Below, piece by piece: positions 1-8,918 of a stretch of DNA of 64,000 nt; the stretch's first letter is position 1; every line of letters begins with the position of its first letter. The notes beneath the pieces are model-generated. The model did not search any database. It was given only the letters and a program-made list of their open reading frames with translations, and was not told the DNA's origin. The DNA comes from Beijerinckiaceae bacterium (lineage in GTDB: Bacteria; Pseudomonadota; Alphaproteobacteria; Rhizobiales; Beijerinckiaceae): contig CANJNI010000004.1 of the NCBI GenBank assembly GCA_947475995.1, forward strand, positions 62,001 through 126,000. Reading direction: 5' to 3'. Made by a program: the position numbers and the translations under genes.

Positions 1-101
1 CCGGGACATGCGGCTCTCATCTGGACAGGCTGGAGAGATCATAAACCTGCGGCAGCGTGCGGACTATTGGAAATAGGGGGCAGGGGAGCGTCGGGAGTGT
101 C

Positions 102-227
102 CTTCTCCCGCTTTGCGGGAGAAGGTGGCCCGGAGGGCCGGATGAGGGATGAAAATGACAAGCTCACACCATCCCTCATCCGTCATGCTTCGCATGCCAC
201 CTTCTCCCAACTGCGTCGGGAGAAGGA
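102..227. repeat. Pair of inverted intergenic palindromic repeats
   Basis: Positions 102-150 carry a unit beginning CCTTCTCCCGCTTTGCGGGA and ending in GGATGAGGG. Positions 172-227 carry a related unit in the opposite orientation (CCCTCATCCG ... GGGAGAAGG). Both contain short self-complementary arms. Such dispersed palindromic elements are common between Hyphomicrobiales genes. A shorter relative with the core TTCTCCGAACTGCGTCGGC lies at about 1198-1216. Nothing else is visible in bases 1-307. Confidence 0.7.
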
Positions 228-307
228 TCTCGCGCGGCGTGGCGATCTTTTCGGCGGCGCATCGGGCGAAGGGTGCTACGCTTGGAAATCTCGATTCCCG
301 ATTGCCG

Positions 308-1192
308 ATGACCAATCCCACATTCGAAAGCGCCGCACAGCAATGGCCGCTTCTGGCGCGGTTTCTGGAAGCCGAACACCGTTGGGCGCAGCGCTTTGCG
401 CATAGCCGGCCCGGTCTTGCGGCCTATGAGTTCCTTCGCTTCGGGGTGAAGCAGGCTTGGGCCTGCCTGTTTGGCGGTCTGATGGTCGCCCTGCTGATCG
501 CCACCCATTTCTGGTACCCGCGCTCGGCTTCGCTGGCGCGTTACGATTTCCTCGTGCTGGCTTCCGTGGCGATTCAAATCATCCTGCTCTGGCTGAAAAT
601 GGAGACTTGGGAGGAGGCTAAGGTCATCCTGCTCTTTCATTTCGTCGGCACGATCATGGAGGTCTTCAAGACCGCCGTTGGATCGTGGACCTATCCGGAG
701 CCGAGCCTCTTGCGCATCGGCGGCGTTCCGCTGTTCACCGGCTTCATGTATGCGTCCATCGGCAGCTACATGGCGCGGTCGTGGCGGCTGTTCGATTTCC
801 GCTTCACGCGCCATCCGCCCTTGTGGACGCTCGGCCTTCTCTCGCTCGCCATCTACGCGAATTTTTTCACGAACCATTGGGGTTACGACGTGCGCGTCTG
901 GCTTTTCGCCGGCGCGGCGATCCTGCTCGGGCCGGGCCTGATCCACTATCGGGTCTGGCGCACGCATCGCACGATGCCGCTGCTGCTGGCCTGCGGGCTG
1001 ACGGCGTTCTTCATCTGGATCGCCGAGAATGTCGGCACCTACACGAATGCCTGGCTCTATCCGCATCAGGGGAAGGAGTGGTCGCTGGTCGGCTTCGGCA
1101 AGTTCTCGTCGTGGTTCCTGCTGCTCATCATCAGCTATGTGATGGTGGCTTTGGTGAACAGGCCGGAGCCTTTGCCGAAACGGGATGCCTGA
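308..1192 (+). CDS. DUF817 family integral membrane protein
   Basis: The 294-residue protein is highly hydrophobic with about eight predicted membrane segments and matches the DUF817 family (for example LLWLKMETWEEAKVILLFHF and GSWTYPEP). Family members are inner-membrane proteins of unknown function. I start it at the ATG at 308 because the upstream in-frame stretch from 149 lies inside the palindromic repeat and looks non-coding. It converges on mutA with only about 35 bases between the stops. No pathway can be assigned. Confidence 0.8.
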   Translation: MTNPTFESAAQQWPLLARFLEAEHRWAQRFAHSRPGLAAYEFLRFGVKQAWACLFGGLMVALLIATHFWYPRSASLARYDFLVLASVAIQIILLWLKMETWEEAKVILLFHFVGTIMEVFKTAVGSWTYPEPSLLRIGGVPLFTGFMYASIGSYMARSWRLFDFRFTRHPPLWTLGLLSLAIYANFFTNHWGYDVRVWLFAGAAILLGPGLIHYRVWRTHRTMPLLLACGLTAFFIWIAENVGTYTNAWLYPHQGKEWSLVGFGKFSSWFLLLIISYVMVALVNRPEPLPKRDA

Positions 1193-1227
1193 TCCCTTCT
1201 CCGAACTGCGTCGGCAAAAGGCTTCGC

Positions 1228-3084
1228 TCACGCAGTCGCGAAAACATTCTCCAGCACGGCCAGCACATCGGCGCCGACGAAGATGAATTCGGCCACGCCT
1301 GCTTCCTTCATCGCTGCTTCCAGATCGCCCGGACGTCCCGCCAGATAGATGCGTTTCGCGCCTGCTGTCTTCAGTGCGCGCGCAGCCTCGGCGGCGCGTT
1401 CGGCATAGAGAGCATCCGACGAGCAGATGCAGGCCATCGCGGCGCCCGAAGCCCTGAAGGCGGAAGCAAGATCGTCCGCGCTTTCAAATCCGTCGTTCGA
1501 CAGCGCCTCGATCCCGCCCGCCTCGAAGAAATTCTTCGCAAACATGGCGCGGGCCGTGAAGGCCGAGACAGGCCCCAGATTGGCCAGAAACATTTTGGGC
1601 CGCGCCCCGTTTGCCGCGAGAGCATCGGCGCGGTCGCGCAACGCCTCGTAGGGCGCGGCGTCCCGCTGCGGGGCGAGCGCCAAGAAGGCCGCCGACCATG
1701 CAGGCGAAGCAACAGGTTCCGGCATCCCCACCAGCACGGAAACAGGAGCTTCATGGATGTTCGGAAACTCGCTTGCGCCCGTAAGTGCATCGCGGCGTCG
1801 AGCGATATTCTTGGCGCGAGACATGCGGGCTTCGGCAACTTTCGACTGGAACGCGCCGCTCGCCAGCGCAGCGTAAAGCCCGCCCTTTTGTTCGGTCTCG
1901 CCGAACAGGCTCCATGCGCGCTCGCAGAGTTCGCCCGTCAATGCCTCGAAGCCGCCTGCGCCCGCAGCCGGATCGGCGACGCGGCCAAGGTTCGATTCCT
2001 CGATCAGCACGAGTTGCGTGTTGCGCGCAATGCGCCGCGCGAAATCGTCCGGCAGGCCGAGCGCCTGCGTGAACGGCATGACCGAAATGGAATCTGCGCC
2101 CCCGAGCCCCGCCGAGAAGGTCGCCACCGTCGCGCGCAGGATGTTCACCCACGGATCGCGCTGGCTGGTCATCCGCCACGCCGTCTCGCCATGCAGATGG
2201 ATCGGGGCGGGCTCGATCCCGCAGCTTTCCTCGATGCGCGCCCACAGGCGGCGCAGCGCGCGGAATTTCGCGAGTGTCAGAAATTCGTCGGCGTCCGCCG
2301 CGAGCCGGAAGGAAATCATCTGCCGCGCGGCGTCGAGATCGACGCCGCCGTCTTCCAGCGCGCGCAGATAGGCGAGCCCGGAGGCGAGCGCGAAGCAAAG
2401 CTCCTGCGCTTCCGTGCCGCCCGCCGCATGAACCACGCGGCCGTCGGCGGCAAAAATATGTTTGGTAAAACCACGCGAGGCGAGGTGCCTCGCCAGTCCG
2501 GCTGTCATCGGCGCCAGATCCGGCCATGTGACCGGCGTTCCGCCTGCCAGCGCCATCACGCCCATCGGGTCGAAACCGAAAGCAACGTCGGTCACAGCCG
2601 GGTCGATCTTGCGGGCCTCGATCAGGTTGGCAAGCGCGACCGCCGCATCCTTGGTCTGCGGGCTGAGATCAAGCTCCAGTCGCACGCCCGCATCGAGGAA
2701 TACGCCATCGAACAGCGCCGCAATGGCGTCGTTCGACACATCGGAAACTCCGAAACCATGCGCGCCGGCCGATCCCGCAAACACGATTTGCAGGCCTGTT
2801 GCGCCATTCTCGAGGTCGGTGAGCGCCTGCGTGCGAGCCGTCCCAATGTCCGGATGGTCGATGCGGGTCAGCACCCGCCAAGGGCCGTCGCCCGCCCGCG
2901 CTACGCGCGGAGCTTCCCCGGCGCGCGGGTACAGAGGGGCAATCGAAATTCCGTCATAGGTTCGCCCGACAAGACGCTCGAAGGGCGCGCCCTTCAGAAC
3001 CTTGTCGACGAGACCGCGCCACTGCGCATCGGTCGCGGCCGGGAAGGCGGAAGCGAAAGACGGATCAGCGGAAGCATCAGCCAT
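1228..3084 (-). CDS. mutA: Methylmalonyl-CoA mutase small (beta) subunit
   Basis: This is the non-catalytic small subunit of heterodimeric methylmalonyl-CoA mutase, which interconverts (R)-methylmalonyl-CoA and succinyl-CoA in propionyl-CoA metabolism. The roughly 618-residue protein has an N-terminal TIM-barrel (about residues 1-430) and a C-terminal flavodoxin-like region. The cobalamin-binding DxHxxG motif of the catalytic subunit is absent, as expected for MutA. I place the start at MADASADPSF (3084); the longer reading frame to 3150 adds an unconserved extension. The catalytic subunit gene mutB usually follows mutA, but here the next gene downstream is the convergent DUF817 gene. Confidence 0.9.
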   Translation of the reverse strand: MADASADPSFASAFPAATDAQWRGLVDKVLKGAPFERLVGRTYDGISIAPLYPRAGEAPRVARAGDGPWRVLTRIDHPDIGTARTQALTDLENGATGLQIVFAGSAGAHGFGVSDVSNDAIAALFDGVFLDAGVRLELDLSPQTKDAAVALANLIEARKIDPAVTDVAFGFDPMGVMALAGGTPVTWPDLAPMTAGLARHLASRGFTKHIFAADGRVVHAAGGTEAQELCFALASGLAYLRALEDGGVDLDAARQMISFRLAADADEFLTLAKFRALRRLWARIEESCGIEPAPIHLHGETAWRMTSQRDPWVNILRATVATFSAGLGGADSISVMPFTQALGLPDDFARRIARNTQLVLIEESNLGRVADPAAGAGGFEALTGELCERAWSLFGETEQKGGLYAALASGAFQSKVAEARMSRAKNIARRRDALTGASEFPNIHEAPVSVLVGMPEPVASPAWSAAFLALAPQRDAAPYEALRDRADALAANGARPKMFLANLGPVSAFTARAMFAKNFFEAGGIEALSNDGFESADDLASAFRASGAAMACICSSDALYAERAAEAARALKTAGAKRIYLAGRPGDLEAAMKEAGVAEFIFVGADVLAVLENVFATA

Positions 3085-3178
3085 GAAAGGTCCGGAACAA
3101 GCGACTGGGATCAGCGCCGTTCTGACACGCGCGGCCGTCTCCGGCCACACGCCCTTCGTCGCATGGCCGGATTTTTAA

Positions 3179-3574
3179 TCAGATGAACTGGCCGAGGCCC
3201 GGCACCGAGGCCGCAATCGTCCCCATCAGATCTTCACCCGCATGTTCGCGGCCGGCGGCGAAAAGCTCCTTGCCGACCGACTGCATCTCGCCCATGCCGA
3301 GGCCGAGCCCGGTGAGCTTGCCGGCCAGACCCATCAGGCCGCCGCCGCCGCCCATCATGCCCATCAGCCCGCCCATGAGGCCGCCGCCGCCCGAGGGCGC
3401 ATCAACGTTGGCCGCTAGAAGGTCGGCGCTGCCGGGCAGCTTTTCGAGAAGCTGGGCGACTTCCGCCGGAGGACCTTCCTTCTGCAGGAAGTTCAGAATG
3501 GCGGCGATCGCCTTTCCGGCCGTGTCGGGCTCAATGCCGGCAGCCTGGGCGACACGCGCAATCAATTCGTCCAT
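3179..3574 (-). CDS. Small Gly/Met-rich DUF2267/DUF2780-like protein
   Basis: A 131-residue protein. The helical N-terminus (MDELIARVAQAAGIEPDTAG, then AILNFLQKEGP) resembles the DUF2267/DUF2780 group. The middle is a low-complexity GGGLMGGLMGMMGGGG run, and the C-terminus is a second helical stretch ending in PGLGQFI. The ATG at 3574 has an AGAGG sequence 8 bases upstream and is preferred to the ORF start at 3592. Function is unknown. It is divergent from the HerA-like gene. Confidence 0.7.
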   Translation of the reverse strand: MDELIARVAQAAGIEPDTAGKAIAAILNFLQKEGPPAEVAQLLEKLPGSADLLAANVDAPSGGGGLMGGLMGMMGGGGGLMGLAGKLTGLGLGMGEMQSVGKELFAAGREHAGEDLMGTIAASVPGLGQFI

Positions 3575-3748
3575 TTTCGACCTCTTGGGCAATCATTCGA
3601 CAGCGAGAAACGCCGATCGTCGCAAATGGTCTAGCCGACCGCTGTTCGCTTTCCAAGACAGCACAATCGCCTATTTGCCGGCCCGGCGGGTGGCGGCGCA
3701 GAGGCCTTTGCCCTATAGTTCGGGCATTCCATTTATTCAGGATACGCC

Positions 3749-5362
3749 ATGGCTGACGATCCGCGCACGCTCATCGACAAGGTTCTGGTCGGCAAGAGCG
3801 ACAAATATGAATTTCTGACCCTGAAGCTCGGCAACCGCCACGGTCTTGTGACGGGCGCGACCGGCACCGGCAAGACCGTCACGTTGCAGACGCTTGCCGA
3901 AGGCTTTTCCAACAAGGGGACTGCGGTTTTCGCCGCCGACGTGAAGGGCGATCTATCGGGCATCGCCGCGCAGGGAGATTCGAAGCCCCCCTTCGTGCAG
4001 CGCGCCAAGGACATCGGCATCGAATACATGGCCGACAAGTTCCCGATCGTGTTCTGGGACGTGTTCGGCGAGCAGGGCCATCCGGTCCGCGCCACGATCT
4101 CCGAGATGGGCCCGCTGCTGATGGCCCGCCTGCTGGAACTCAACGACATTCAGGAAGGCGTCCTGAACATCGCGTTCCGCGTGGCGGACGAGCAGGGCCT
4201 GCTGCTTCTCGACCTCAAGGACCTGCGCGCGATGCTGCAGTTCCTGTCGGAAAACGCCAGCACCATCGGGCCGAAATACGGCAACATCGCTCCGGCCTCC
4301 ATCGGGGCGATCCAGCGTCAGCTGCTGGTGCTGGAAAATCAGGGCGCGCTTAAATTTTTCGGCGAACCCGCGCTCGATATCCATGATTTCATTCGCACCG
4401 ACCGCGATGGTCGTGGCGTGATCAATGTGCTGGCCGCCGAAAAGCTGATGCGTTCGCCGCGCCTCTACGCGACCTTCCTGTTGTGGATGCTGTCGGAGCT
4501 TTTCGAGAAACTGCCGGAAGTCGGCGATCCCGATCAGCCCAAGCTCGTCTTCTTCTTCGACGAAGCGCATCTGCTGTTCGACAATGCCCCCAAGCCGCTG
4601 ATGACCGCCATCGAGCAGGTCGTCCGCCTCATCCGCTCGAAGGGCGTCGGCGTCTATTTCGTCACCCAGAACCCGCTCGATGTGCCGGACGTCGTGCTTG
4701 GCCAGTTGGGCAACCGCGTGCAGCATGCTTTGCGCGCCTTCACGCCGCGCGACCAGAAGGCCGTGAGGGCGGCCGCCGATACGTTCCGGCAAAATCCGGC
4801 CTTCGATACATCGACGGTCATCACACAGCTCAACGTCGGTGAGGCGCTGGTGTCGATGCTGGAAGGCAAGGGTTCGCCCTCCATCGTGGCCCGCACCTTG
4901 ATTGCGCCTCCGGCCTCGCGCGTTGGCCCCATTACGGCCGAGGAACGCAGCGCGATCATCAACGCCAGCCAGGTGCGCAGCAAATACGAGACCCCGATCG
5001 ACCGCGAATCGGCTTACGAACTGCTGGAGAAGCGCGCCAAGGCTGCGCTTGAGCCGGAAGAGAAGCCGGCCGAGGGCGGCATTCTTGGACAGCTCGGCGG
5101 TATGCTGGGCGGCGTGCTCGGCGGCGGCCAGACCACGACCACCAAGGGCGGCAAGCCCGCCAACCGCATGTCCACCGGCGAAATGATCGTCCGTTCCGCC
5201 GCGCAATCTGCTGCGCGTTCGCTCGGCACGCAGATTACCCGCGCGATCCTGCGCGGCGTGCTCGGCGGCATTCTGGGCGGAACTACCAAGCGCCGCGCGG
5301 CGGATTTCGAAGCCAGCACCGGCGCAAAATACAATCCGGACGATCTGCTCGACAAGAAGTGA
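3749..5362 (+). CDS. HerA/DUF853-type helicase-like ATPase
   Basis: A 537-residue cytoplasmic P-loop ATPase of the DUF853 branch of the HerA/FtsK superfamily. Walker A is GATGTGKT at residues 36-43. Walker B with the catalytic acid is [10 protein letters not shown] near residues 268-277. The arginine-finger region lies near [14 protein letters not shown]. The C-terminal 100 residues are Gly-rich ([11 protein letters not shown]) and basic, and probably flexible. Members are widespread in Proteobacteria with no settled role; DNA processing is inferred only from the fold. Confidence 0.85.
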   Translation: MADDPRTLIDKVLVGKSDKYEFLTLKLGNRHGLVTGATGTGKTVTLQTLAEGFSNKGTAVFAADVKGDLSGIAAQGDSKPPFVQRAKDIGIEYMADKFPIVFWDVFGEQGHPVRATISEMGPLLMARLLELNDIQEGVLNIAFRVADEQGLLLLDLKDLRAMLQFLSENASTIGPKYGNIAPASIGAIQRQLLVLENQGALKFFGEPALDIHDFIRTDRDGRGVINVLAAEKLMRSPRLYATFLLWMLSELFEKLPEVGDPDQPKLVFFFDEAHLLFDNAPKPLMTAIEQVVRLIRSKGVGVYFVTQNPLDVPDVVLGQLGNRVQHALRAFTPRDQKAVRAAADTFRQNPAFDTSTVITQLNVGEALVSMLEGKGSPSIVARTLIAPPASRVGPITAEERSAIINASQVRSKYETPIDRESAYELLEKRAKAALEPEEKPAEGGILGQLGGMLGGVLGGGQTTTTKGGKPANRMSTGEMIVRSAAQSAARSLGTQITRAILRGVLGGILGGTTKRRAADFEASTGAKYNPDDLLDKK

Positions 5363-5370
5363 GACTATCC

Positions 5371-5396
5371 TCATGTCCGGGCTGGCCCGGACATGA
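5371..5396. repeat. Perfect 11-bp palindromic repeat
   Basis: TCATGTCCGGG at 5371-5381 and its exact complement at 5386-5396 flank a 4-base CTGG loop. There is no T-run, so it is more likely a dispersed palindromic repeat than an intrinsic terminator. It directly follows the HerA-like gene. Confidence 0.65.
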
Positions 5397-5469
5397 AGGA
5401 GCTTCGTCCTGCATTGGCTTTGCGCAATCGCTCCGCCGCGCTACATGAGATGTATCAGCGGAGCATCCC

Positions 5470-6852
5470 ATGCCGACCATCGACGAAGTTCTGAACAGGA
5501 TCGACGCCAACCAGAGCGCGGCGCTGGACCGTCTTTTCGAGCTTCTCAAGATTCCGTCGGTATCGACCGATCCGCACTACAAGGCCGATTGCGCCAGAGC
5601 CGCCCAATGGCTTGTAGATGAACTGAACCGCATCGGCTTTCAGGCCTCGGTGCGCCCCACCGAAGGCCATCCGATGGTGGTCGCGCACGCGAAGGCGACG
5701 CGCCCCGATGCGCCGCATGTGCTGTTCTACGGCCACTACGACGTGCAGCCCGCCGATCCGCTTGAGCTTTGGGAAACCGAGCCCTTTGCGCCCCGCATCG
5801 TCGATACGCCGACCGGCCGCCAGATCGTTGCGCGGGGAGCATCAGACGACAAGGGCCAGCTGATGCTCTTCGTCGAAGCCTGCCGCGCCTACATGGAGAC
5901 CGGCGGCCTGCCGTGCCATGTGACGATCCTGTTCGAGGGCGAGGAGGAATGCGGCTCCTCTTCGCTGCCCGCATTCCTGGCGGCGAACAAGAAAGAACTC
6001 TCCGCCGACATTGCGCTCGTCTGCGACACCAACATGTGGGACCGCCAGACGCCCGCCATCACCACCATGCTGCGCGGCCTCGTCTATGAAGAGGTGATCA
6101 TCCGCGCCGCCACGCGGGACCTGCACTCGGGCATGTTCGGCGGGCCTGCGGCGAACCCGATCCGCGTGCTCGGCAAGGTGATTGCCGGTCTGCATGACGA
6201 TGCGGGCCGCGTCACCATTCCGGGCTTTTACGACGGCGTCGAGGAATTGCCCGAGGATGTGGCGCGCCAGTGGGGCGAACTGAAATTCGATCCGCGCAAG
6301 TTTTTGGCCGAAGTCGGCCTGTCGGTTCCGGCGGGCGAAGCAGGCCGCACGGTGCTGGAGCAGATCTGGGCGCGCCCGACCTGCGAGGCGAACGGCATCA
6401 TCGGCGGTTATACGGGCGAGGGCGCCAAGACGGTTCTGCCTGCCGAGGCGCGCGCGAAAATTTCCTTCCGGCTCGTCGGCCGCCATAACCCCGAAAAGAT
6501 CGTGCAGGCCTTCCACGCCTATGTGCGCAGCGCGATCCCGGACGATTGTCGCGTCGAGTTTCTGTCGCATGGCGCATCGCCCGCCATCGTGCTGCCCTTC
6601 ACGTCGGAGGTGCTGACGCGCGCGCGTCGCGCGCTGCATCAGGAGTGGGACCGCGAGCCCGCGCTGGTCGGCTCCGGCGGCTCGATCCCGATCGTCGGCC
6701 AGTTCAAGACCGACCTCGGGCTGGACGCCCTGATGGTCGGCTTCGCGCTGGAGAACGACAAGATTCACTCGCCCAACGAGAAGTACGAACTCACCTCGTT
6801 CCACAAGGGCGCGCGAAGCTGGGCGCGGATTCTGACCGCGCTGGCGGTGTGA
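5470..6852 (+). CDS. M20 family metallo-dipeptidase
   Basis: A 460-residue cytosolic zinc peptidase of the M20 family (CNDP/ArgE/DapE-like dipeptidases). Metal-binding and catalytic elements are visible: FYGHYDVQP (His and Asp), the bridging Asp in GASDDKG, the paired acids in EGEEECGS, an Asp in CDTNMW, and the final His in KIHSPNE. The dimerisation (lid) domain spans roughly residues 200-370. Length is normal. Neighbours do not reveal the substrate. Confidence 0.88.
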   Translation: MPTIDEVLNRIDANQSAALDRLFELLKIPSVSTDPHYKADCARAAQWLVDELNRIGFQASVRPTEGHPMVVAHAKATRPDAPHVLFYGHYDVQPADPLELWETEPFAPRIVDTPTGRQIVARGASDDKGQLMLFVEACRAYMETGGLPCHVTILFEGEEECGSSSLPAFLAANKKELSADIALVCDTNMWDRQTPAITTMLRGLVYEEVIIRAATRDLHSGMFGGPAANPIRVLGKVIAGLHDDAGRVTIPGFYDGVEELPEDVARQWGELKFDPRKFLAEVGLSVPAGEAGRTVLEQIWARPTCEANGIIGGYTGEGAKTVLPAEARAKISFRLVGRHNPEKIVQAFHAYVRSAIPDDCRVEFLSHGASPAIVLPFTSEVLTRARRALHQEWDREPALVGSGGSIPIVGQFKTDLGLDALMVGFALENDKIHSPNEKYELTSFHKGARSWARILTALAV

Positions 6853-6897
6853 CGGGCCACGCAGGCGGCTCCAGACTGTCTGCGAAATCAGCGTAAG

Positions 6898-6939
6898 CGT
6901 CATATGCCTGTCATTTAATTCGTCATATCTGGATATATG
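6898..6939 (+). promoter_or_regulatory. Putative ArsR operator of the ars operon
   Basis: Two direct CGTCATAT repeats lie at 6898-6905 and 6921-6928. The second belongs to an imperfect palindrome CATAT(N6)ATATG at 6924-6939 that runs into the arsR start codon. The AT-rich dyad in GC-rich surroundings directly before an ArsR gene suggests autorepression. No binding site is proven by sequence alone. Confidence 0.5.
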
Positions 6940-7293
6940 GAATCAAATGACGCGATTGAGGCGCTCGGGGCGCTGGCCCAGGCGACTCGGCTCGAAACGT
7001 TTCGGCTGCTGGTGCGCCGTGAGCCCGACGGCGTTGCGGCGGGCGAACTCGCGCGTCTGATGGACGTGCCGCAGAACACTTTGTCGGCGCATCTGTCGGT
7101 GCTCGCGCGGGCCGGACTGGTGCAGGGCGAGCGGCAAAGCCGCTCCATCATCTACCGGGCCAATCTGACGCGCTTTCGCGAACTCGCGCATTTCCTTCTC
7201 AAAGATTGCTGCGACGGCAGGCCGGACGTCTGCGCGCCGCTCATCGCCGATCTGGCTCCCTGCTGTCCGCCGAAAGGTTCACCCTGTGACTGA
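6937..7293 (+). CDS. arsR: ArsR/SmtB family arsenic-responsive repressor
   Basis: A 118-residue winged-helix repressor and first gene of the ars operon. The recognition region is ELARLMDVPQNTLSAHLSVL (residues 37-56). A Cys-rich C-terminus carries Cys91, Cys92 and Cys99 (CCDGRPDVC), then Cys109, Cys110 and Cys117. That arrangement suits As(III) binding at a C-terminal site, as in several proteobacterial ArsR proteins, and not at the alpha-3 helix. No strong ribosome-binding site precedes the ATG. It overlaps the next gene by 8 bases. Confidence 0.9.
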   Translation: MESNDAIEALGALAQATRLETFRLLVRREPDGVAAGELARLMDVPQNTLSAHLSVLARAGLVQGERQSRSIIYRANLTRFRELAHFLLKDCCDGRPDVCAPLIADLAPCCPPKGSPCD

Positions 7294-7807
7294 CCGAATC
7301 TACAACGTCCTGTTCCTCTGCACCGGCAACACGGCCCGCTCCGTTCTCGCCGAAGGCATCCTTCGCAAGGAAGGCGCAGGACGCTTCAACGCTTTCTCCG
7401 CAGGCAGCCAGCCCAAGGGAATCATCAATCCCTTCGCGCTGAAGGTGCTGGATGCCTATGGCTATCCGGCCGACGGCTTTCGCTCCAAAAGCTGGGACGA
7501 ATTTGCGGTTCAGGGCGCGCCGAAAATGGATTTCGTCTTCACCGTCTGCGACAGTGCGGCGGGCGAAGCCTGTCCTGTCTGGCCCGGCCAGCCGATGACC
7601 GCTCACTGGGGCATCGAAGACGCCGCGTCGGTCGAGGGAACAGACGTGGAGAAGGAAGCCGCCTTCGTGGCTGCCTTCAAATACATGCGCAGCCGGATCA
7701 CCGTCTTCACTGCCTTGCCGCTGAAAAGCATCGACGCTCTGGCGCTCGGCAACAAGCTGCGCGACATCGGCAATATGGAAGGCGCCAGCGCCACGAAGGT
7801 TATCTGA
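7286..7807 (+). CDS. arsC: Arsenate reductase, low-molecular-weight phosphatase type
   Basis: A 173-residue arsenate reductase of the LMW protein-tyrosine-phosphatase fold, reducing As(V) to As(III) in the cytoplasm. The P-loop CTGNTARS (Cys12 to Arg18, CX5R) is intact. Additional cysteines in VCDSAAGEACP could take part in the disulfide relay to thioredoxin or glutathione. The start is GTG at 7286, translationally coupled to arsR. It is mechanistically unrelated to the ArsC three genes on. Confidence 0.9.
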   Translation: MTDRIYNVLFLCTGNTARSVLAEGILRKEGAGRFNAFSAGSQPKGIINPFALKVLDAYGYPADGFRSKSWDEFAVQGAPKMDFVFTVCDSAAGEACPVWPGQPMTAHWGIEDAASVEGTDVEKEAAFVAAFKYMRSRITVFTALPLKSIDALALGNKLRDIGNMEGASATKVI

Positions 7808-7809
7808 CC

Positions 7810-8499
7810 ATGGCTTTCGATTTGTCCCGCCGTCTTGCGGCAGAAGCGCTCGGAACCGGCCTGCTGGTCGCGACGGTTGTGGGTTCCGGCATTATGGCCG
7901 AAAGCCTGACGAAGGATGTCGCCCTTCAATTGCTGTGCAATACGCTGCCGACCGGCGCGATCCTCGTCGTGCTCATCACGATTTTCGGACCCGTCTCGGG
8001 CGCGCATTTCAATCCCGCCGTAACGCTCGCCTTCGCGGGCCGTGGCGACTTCGCGCGCGGCGAGGTCGCCGCTTATGTGGCGGCGCAGATCGCCGGAGGC
8101 GTGCTTGGCGCGATACTGGCGCATGCGATGTTCGATCTTCCGCTCGTGGCGTTTTCGGCCAAGGTCCGCACCGGAGTCCCGCAATGGATTGCGGAAGGCG
8201 TGGCGACCTTCGGGTTGCTGGCCACAATCCTCGGCGGGCTTCGATTTAGCGCGGCGGCCATTCCGTGGCTCGTCGGCCTGTACATCACGGCCGCTTACTG
8301 GTTCACCGCATCAACGTCCTTCGCCAATCCCGCCGTGGCGATTGCGCGGTCATTCTCCAACACGTTCTCGGGCATCCGTCCGCTGGACCTGCCGGGCTTC
8401 ATCATCGCGCAACTCGCGGGCGCGGCGCTCGGTGTCGCGATTTTCGGCTGGCTGTTCGGCAGGGACAAGACCAAGCCCGCAAAAGGAAGCGGAACATGA
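7810..8499 (+). CDS. aqpS: Aquaglyceroporin, AqpS-like
   Basis: A 229-residue MIP-family channel with six predicted membrane spans. Both pore half-helices are present: HFNPAVT (NPA 68-70) and SFANPAVAI (NPA 173-175). In Sinorhizobium meliloti an aquaglyceroporin in the ars operon, AqpS, lets As(III) leave the cell down its gradient after ArsC reduction. The position here between two arsenate reductases suggests the same role. No ArsB or Acr3 pump lies in the window. Only 2 bases separate it from the preceding arsC. Confidence 0.88.
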   Translation: MAFDLSRRLAAEALGTGLLVATVVGSGIMAESLTKDVALQLLCNTLPTGAILVVLITIFGPVSGAHFNPAVTLAFAGRGDFARGEVAAYVAAQIAGGVLGAILAHAMFDLPLVAFSAKVRTGVPQWIAEGVATFGLLATILGGLRFSAAAIPWLVGLYITAAYWFTASTSFANPAVAIARSFSNTFSGIRPLDLPGFIIAQLAGAALGVAIFGWLFGRDKTKPAKGSGT

Positions 8500-8918
8500 A
8501 CATTGTCGTCCATCACAATCCCGATTGCGGCACGTCGCGCAACGTGCTCGCCATTCTCGAAGCCGCCGGTTACACGCCGACCGTGATCGAATATCTGAAG
8601 ACCGGCTGGACCCGTCCGCAATTGCTCGGGCTCTTCGCCGCCGCCGGCCTCACGCCGAAGGACGCGCTGCGCGTCAGCAAGTCGCCAGCCGCTGAACTCG
8701 GTCTCACTAGACCTGATGTCGATGACGAGACGCTGCTGGCCGCGATGCTGGAACATCCGATCCTGGTCAACCGGCCGATTGTCTGCACCTCGAAAGGCGT
8801 GCGTCTCTGCCGCCCGAGCGAAACGGTTCTCGACCTCGTGGACAATCTGCCGCCGGGGCCGTTCAACAAGGAAGACGGCTCGCCCCTGATCGACGCAGAC
8901 GGGCGGCGCGTCGGCTGA
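8496..8918 (+). CDS. arsC: Arsenate reductase, glutaredoxin-dependent type
   Basis: A 140-residue thioredoxin-fold ArsC of the glutaredoxin-coupled (E. coli R773-like) class. The catalytic Cys11 sits in HHNPDCGTSRN and the family motif NRPIVCTSKGVRLCRP is present. The ATG overlaps the aqpS stop (ATGA), so the genes are coupled. It is a second, structurally distinct arsenate reductase in the same operon. Its stop abuts the convergent gene's stop with no gap. Confidence 0.9.
   Translation: MNIVVHHNPDCGTSRNVLAILEAAGYTPTVIEYLKTGWTRPQLLGLFAAAGLTPKDALRVSKSPAAELGLTRPDVDDETLLAAMLEHPILVNRPIVCTSKGVRLCRPSETVLDLVDNLPPGPFNKEDGSPLIDADGRRVG

Noticed and set aside
685-3186. 833-codon open frame on the plus strand across mutA
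   Set aside because: It is antisense to mutA, which has clear family motifs; the translation is Arg/Ala-rich and resembles no protein.
3953-5374. 473-codon minus-strand frame over the HerA-like gene
   Set aside because: Shadow of a gene with intact Walker motifs; typical GC-rich antisense frame.
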